Shown here: positions 59,453 through 64,000 of the stretch, piece by piece
Layout of the letters: every line of letters begins with the position of its first letter
Numbering within the stretch: position 1 is the first letter of the stretch
Assembly (NCBI RefSeq): GCF_028453695.1
Contig: NC_135778.1
Location: forward strand, 10,414,244 to 10,478,243
DNA: 64,000 nt
Source: Augochlora pura
Taxonomy: Eukaryota > Arthropoda > Insecta > Hymenoptera > Halictidae
Reading direction: 5' to 3'
Position numbers and translations under genes: made by a program
Notes under the pieces: model-generated
What the model saw: the letters and a program-made list of their open reading frames with translations, nothing else
Databases searched by the model: none
Told to the model about the DNA's origin: nothing

Positions 59453-61372
59453 CTCTCCATTAACTTAGGAAGGATCAAAATTGATCTACGAAAATTTTCA
59501 TCAGCAACACTTACGATTTTTATAAAAATCTTTAAATTTACGAAGACAGTTCGAAGTTCTAGAAATATTTCCAAAGAGTGAAACATGGGTAACCAAATAG
59601 TTGGCTATTTGCGAGCAAGAGGTCGCAAACTCCGAAGAAGCCAGACACGCACTTAAAACTTCCGGCCCTGACAACGTTCCTGGAAACTTCCCAGTCGAAC
59701 TTCCACCCCCTATTATCGTACCCCCTTCGACCAAGCGAAAAAAAGAAAGCAGCACTCGAGTATGAAGCGTGGCAGAGTTTCGCGATTGTTGTTAGCGAGA
59801 GCCGAAGAACGCGGTCGATTCTTTTCCTAATTGAATTATGCAGGTTGCCCTCGATTGTCGACCTCGCACGCGGACACTCGAGGAAATAACGCACGTGCTG
59901 GCCCTTTTTCTGGGACAATGGGAGGACCGCTGGCAGACTGCGTGGGAGAACGCGGCCGCGGTGGTTACTCGGGGTGGAAACGTTTTAATAAACGGACGCT
60001 ACCCTCCGGACGGGGGTGTATAAATATATTCGGTTGTTACAGAGGAAGAGAGATACGGAGTTCTCCGGCAGCGTCGAGAGGCGAGGCGAGGGTTGGGAAC
60101 ATCGGTGGAACCCGGCGAAAGGAAGAGTTGATGAAGTGGGGGTCAACTGCGGGGGCGGCGCGGGCGGGACGAGGGGCGAAACATGTTGCGGCACGAGCTG
60201 CCTCAAGAGCACCGCAGAATTAGCTTTATTATAACCTGGGGGCCATCTATACATGCCTAACAGAGCAGGAACATTCGCCGGCCAATAAGCCGAATGCTAA
60301 CCAAACATTTTCGCGACTCGCCGCACCCTCGAATATATCCGCGGCGCGAGCGGCCGACGCAAAGCCATCCCGACAAGAGAGACGGGAAGGGGGAGAAAGA
60401 GAGAGGAAGGAGGATCGATTTCACGAATTAAAGCTGGATATCTATTTAATGCGGCCGTTAATGTCCGGCCGCACTCGACTATTAATATACCGGCTGTTTG
60501 CGGAAACCACTTAAAAGATTACCGACAGTTTAGGGTATTATCGGAGACCGTGGATTAGCCCTACTGTATACCGTGCCATCTGGCCCCGTCGATTTATCGC
60601 ACCACTTTATTTAATAAGAACGACCCCGTTCTATTTTTCGGACCCGTGGACGTAATCGTCGAGCGGCATCGTATCGTGATCGTTTGACGGTGTTCGTTTT
60701 CAACGAAATCACTTTTCCTGGAATATGAATTCTGTGTTTAGATTAATTATCTAAAAATGGTGTCAGTATTATCTATCCAGTCCTGTGATGTTACAGAGTA
60801 AATACATTTTTACTTTCTCTTGCAGCGGGAAATATATTCCTATCGAGTCTAGTTTTGATTAAAATGAATTTTCAACCTAGCCGATAGAACTGTCACTCCA
60901 ACATGACTGACAACCTCATCCAAAAAGAACGTCTCTAAAAGTCGTATAAAAAAATCAGTGCCTTCGTTTATCAAAGTGATTACCCACACCTGCATTGTCC
61001 ACGGACCAACACTGCCGAACGACGACTGTCCGCCCAAAAAACTACAGAAAGAGGGTTCGCAGCACGAAGAAAAGATTCGAGGCGTGTCCAAATAAAGGAC
61101 CGAGCGAAATAAAGAATCAGTTACTAAATTGAGCTCTCCAGCTTCCAAGAGGTACAGGGCACCAATAGCCGCGATAGAGATCGACGATCTCCATAAGCTC
61201 TACCCACTTCCTTCGGAGCCTCAGGACCGTAGATCAGACCGGCGGATATCCCCGGCTGGACGTCAAAGTTCCCGCCGCCGCGCTCCTCTAACGAGCATCG
61301 TTAGGAGGGAACTTTTCCTTGGGCCGAGCGCAGAGAGAACGAACGATTAGGCTCGGATTAGCGGTGGCCGCG

Positions 61373-61388
61373 CTCGCGCGCGCGCGAG
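61373..61388. repeat. 16-bp CG-alternating palindrome
   Basis: CTCGCGCGCGCGCGAG is self-complementary and contains (CG)6, a sequence type able to adopt Z-DNA. It lies in a GC-rich block. Confidence 0.9.
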
Positions 61389-64000
61389 ATCGATTATGCG
61401 ACGCTGCGGATAACGTTGGCCCTGATTTATTCCCCTAATGGGCGTTCGCGCATTCATTTCGTGGCCGTGCGAGGCAATTCCACGGGGCTTCGTCGGATGG
61501 CGGCGGCCGTACTGCCGCTGACAGGAAAACTCTCGCTGGGTGATTCAGCGTTCGGTTCGGCGACGCCTCCCAACGACCACCATAATGCCTACCTAGCTCC
61601 GCGCCCACCTACCTAACGCCATTTCCATCGGCCGCTATCGTCGGGGATCATAATCCAAGGTTTAGCCCGGTGCCCGACGAAACCGCGGCCCGGACTCGGC
61701 CCGATGTTCAGAAATGGACGCGCGGAATGGGAGATACCACCACACGCGATGCCTGGACACCCCTCGGGTGACAGCTCCCTTTGGCTGGACCCCAAAACCT
61801 TTAGACGACAAGCCAAACACTTGAACAATTGGTTGACTACGATAGTATTGTCATATGATTTTTTCACAGGCATTCTCTGCACCTGTCGCCTAACTAGCCT
61901 ATTGCCAGTCTGGAGAATGAAAAATATACTGGACACATGATTCTTCTTTGGTCTTTGTTCAACTAAAGGTTCTAAGCTAGTCTATTTAGCTATCATAGAC
62001 TTAGCGAACACATTCTTTAACTGATTATAAGATCTTGAGTTTTCTTTGGTTAGTTGTTGGGCGATATTCTCTAATATACTTCTCGTCAGGAAAGATAATT
62101 TTTAACTTGACTAATTCTTCGCACGATTTTTTGACTAACTGTTCTTTAGGCATTCGTTGACCATCATCATCAAGACTACTATCTATTTGGAAAATTGTAG
62201 AATGACCAATCCACTAGTTGCAATTGGTAACTATGATACCCCGGACAGTTTCCAAATCTTTCGATTCAGTTTTTGCGAGATTTCATCGAAATTGCTATTT
62301 GCACCCTAGGAGACTGACGTCATCTGTCGAAATAAGGTGATTAATACAAAAAATTATCCCAGGATCCAAGTGATTGACTTTGACATAACCTGAACGATCG
62401 AAAGATGTCCAAAGGGACTTGGCAATTCCAATGGAAGACTTGACAAGCTAATAACGGAGCAACACAGGTTCCATCGGAAGTAGTTTTTCACCGTGAAATA
62501 GGAAGGGGCGCGTCGAAGCCGATGGCGGGGTCGCGTTCGACAAGTCGAGCATCGAACGATTACACAACGCCGGAGAAATTCGCGCATAGAGACGATTATT
62601 AGCCGAGCCTGTGCCAGGGCTCGGTGGTCGGCGTGAGTAATTCATAACCGGCAGCTCGTATTTTCGTGGACGGCACGTCGAATTTGGTTCGGATGGAGAA
62701 CATGGAGCATCGACGCTGCCGGGTTCACCCAACCCCCGGCCAACCTCCGTTGACAGGATTATATTCGTACGTACCTATCGTGTTCCTCGGTGTACCTCGG
62801 TCCCGCAATACGCGTCGCGCGCGATCATATTCCCGTCGACTAATAAATTTACCATGGTACTCGAGCGCACAGCCATCGTACGACTGTCGTCGGTCGATTG
62901 CCCCGCCGGCTATGTCACTGTTTCGAGGACCGTCCACAACGACAATCGACCGGGTAATGGCCGGATAAAGGTCCTGCTAGCTGTAACGATCCCGCTACCG
63001 TTACACGTCGCGAAAACTTTCAAAGGGCCATCCTTTTCCTTCCCCTAACACGTGTAAGTCCTCTATGATCACAGCTCGGCCATACACACCGATCACATAA
63101 TTTTGATGATTTTATGTTTCTACCTATAAAAAGGTCCCCTTCTTCTATTACATCGATATTTATGATCGTATATTTACGATAGGGTGCCATTTCTGTTGCC
63201 ATTCAGTTCCACTGGAACTACTATGCCGCCACATTAACGATTTATGAAACTATCCCTTACTTTATTTTCGAAACGTTCAGAAACTTTGAACGCACGAAAT
63301 TTCTGTTACGATATCATATAAAATCACTCAATTCTTCTAACGATACATCCGATGAACGTGACAGTGTACGTTTATATAAGAGTTATAGCAACGACGTTAA
63401 GAAACGAAGATTCGTTTACTGCCTTATTACTTAGACGAAACAAAAGTCTCTCGCGTTCCGGTTTGCAAACCCCATAACCGAATAACAATTCTCCTTTCAC
63501 AGGAAGAAGTCAATGTATAACGGTCGAAAGAAGAGAAAGGTTGAGCACGTGGGACTGGTTTCATTCACAAATCGTAGGTTACCGCGGGAGATTACTAGAG
63601 GGCGCCAGAAAAATGGAGGTCGACACGTGGATACTTAGCTTAAGCATCCCCCGCTCGGTTTCGTCTCCTAACGAGTATATCGCGTCGTCTTTAACGTTAT
63701 TAACACGGGCTAACGAACTGGAATTGCCGAGTCAGCGTGGTCCCACGACAAACGCGGTTCCAGCAGGTACACACCTGTGTAGGTGTAGTGATGCCGTAGT
63801 CGGTGGTGTGAGTACCGTAAGTCTATATACACGCGAGGTTGTAAGTGCAGGGCGAGAGCACGGGACAGGTTACGTGTATAAGGTGGGATAAAGGTACGTA
63901 TAGGCGCAGGCCGGGCTGTCTGTGCGGCCCTGATACCCCAGTCTCTGGGCTAATTCCGAGGTGTAATCTGCGGGTACCATCTCAATGGATTAGCATATAG

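Larger units (their letters stand above)
58012..64000. other. Non-coding stretch with extended GC-rich blocks
   Basis: Blocks at about 57990-59100, 59570-60730, 60880-61850, 62370-63060 and 63430-64000. Strong acceptor-like tracts end at 61851 and 63500 (plus strand) without definable exons. Several overlapping frames are unrecognised. An upstream SOWAH exon was not found here. Confidence 0.5.

Noticed and set aside
60849..61148. 99-codon minus-strand frame that looks vaguely like a transposon protein
   Set aside because: No catalytic motif or terminal repeats; similarity could not be named.

Overview
The window reads as nuclear DNA of an arthropod, most likely a bee or other hymenopteran. 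CpG is not depleted, blocks of GC-rich sequence a few hundred bases to about 1.5 kb long alternate with AT-rich spacers all along the window, splice signals are of the animal type (AAG|GTAAGT, pyrimidine tract then CAG), and small TTAA-flanked (piggyBac-like) elements are numerous. There are no bacterial-style operons, tRNA, rRNA or CRISPR features. The species assignment is inference.

Protein coding content is very low. The only recognisable coding sequence is on the minus strand near 52-54 kb: an exon (about 51970-52074) ending in a perfect donor, whose peptide matches the segment just before the ankyrin repeats of the SOWAH (sosondowah) family, and a 36-nt microexon (53708-53743) upstream that encodes an acidic/serine linker in a compatible phase. 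The next expected exon (starting Asp-Phe, with the Leu-His-Trp motif) was not found by eye to the left, so the following intron is either very long or leaves the window. On the plus strand, 17.2-17.8 kb looks like a TATA-less promoter with three initiator-like CAGTC sites and a non-coding first exon ending in a good donor at 17775; its gene is unknown.

Everything else is intronic or intergenic. Left third (1-17 kb): GC-rich blocks, two tandem duplications (2.43-2.65 kb, 9.04-9.2 kb), a long inverted-repeat element (8839-9355) and three TTAA-flanked elements. Middle (17-37 kb): the putative promoter, a pre-miRNA-like hairpin at 20615-20695, a 359-bp foldback element at 23247-23605, four more TTAA elements and several dispersed repeats. 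36-42 kb: a sequence of about 480 bp present twice (36576-37066 and 41494-41966). Right third (42-64 kb): further TTAA elements, simple repeats, the SOWAH exons, a possible mariner transposase relic (53.2 kb), a 181-bp inverted-repeat element (56.6 kb) and long GC-rich blocks.

The GC-rich blocks produce many overlapping open frames on both strands. These lack splice signals and family resemblance and are treated as chance. Most of the blocks are probably regulatory, but that needs cross-species alignment. No novel multi-gene system is visible; the most interesting items are the hairpin, the microexon, the element family with a subterminal palindrome, and the two-copy duplication.
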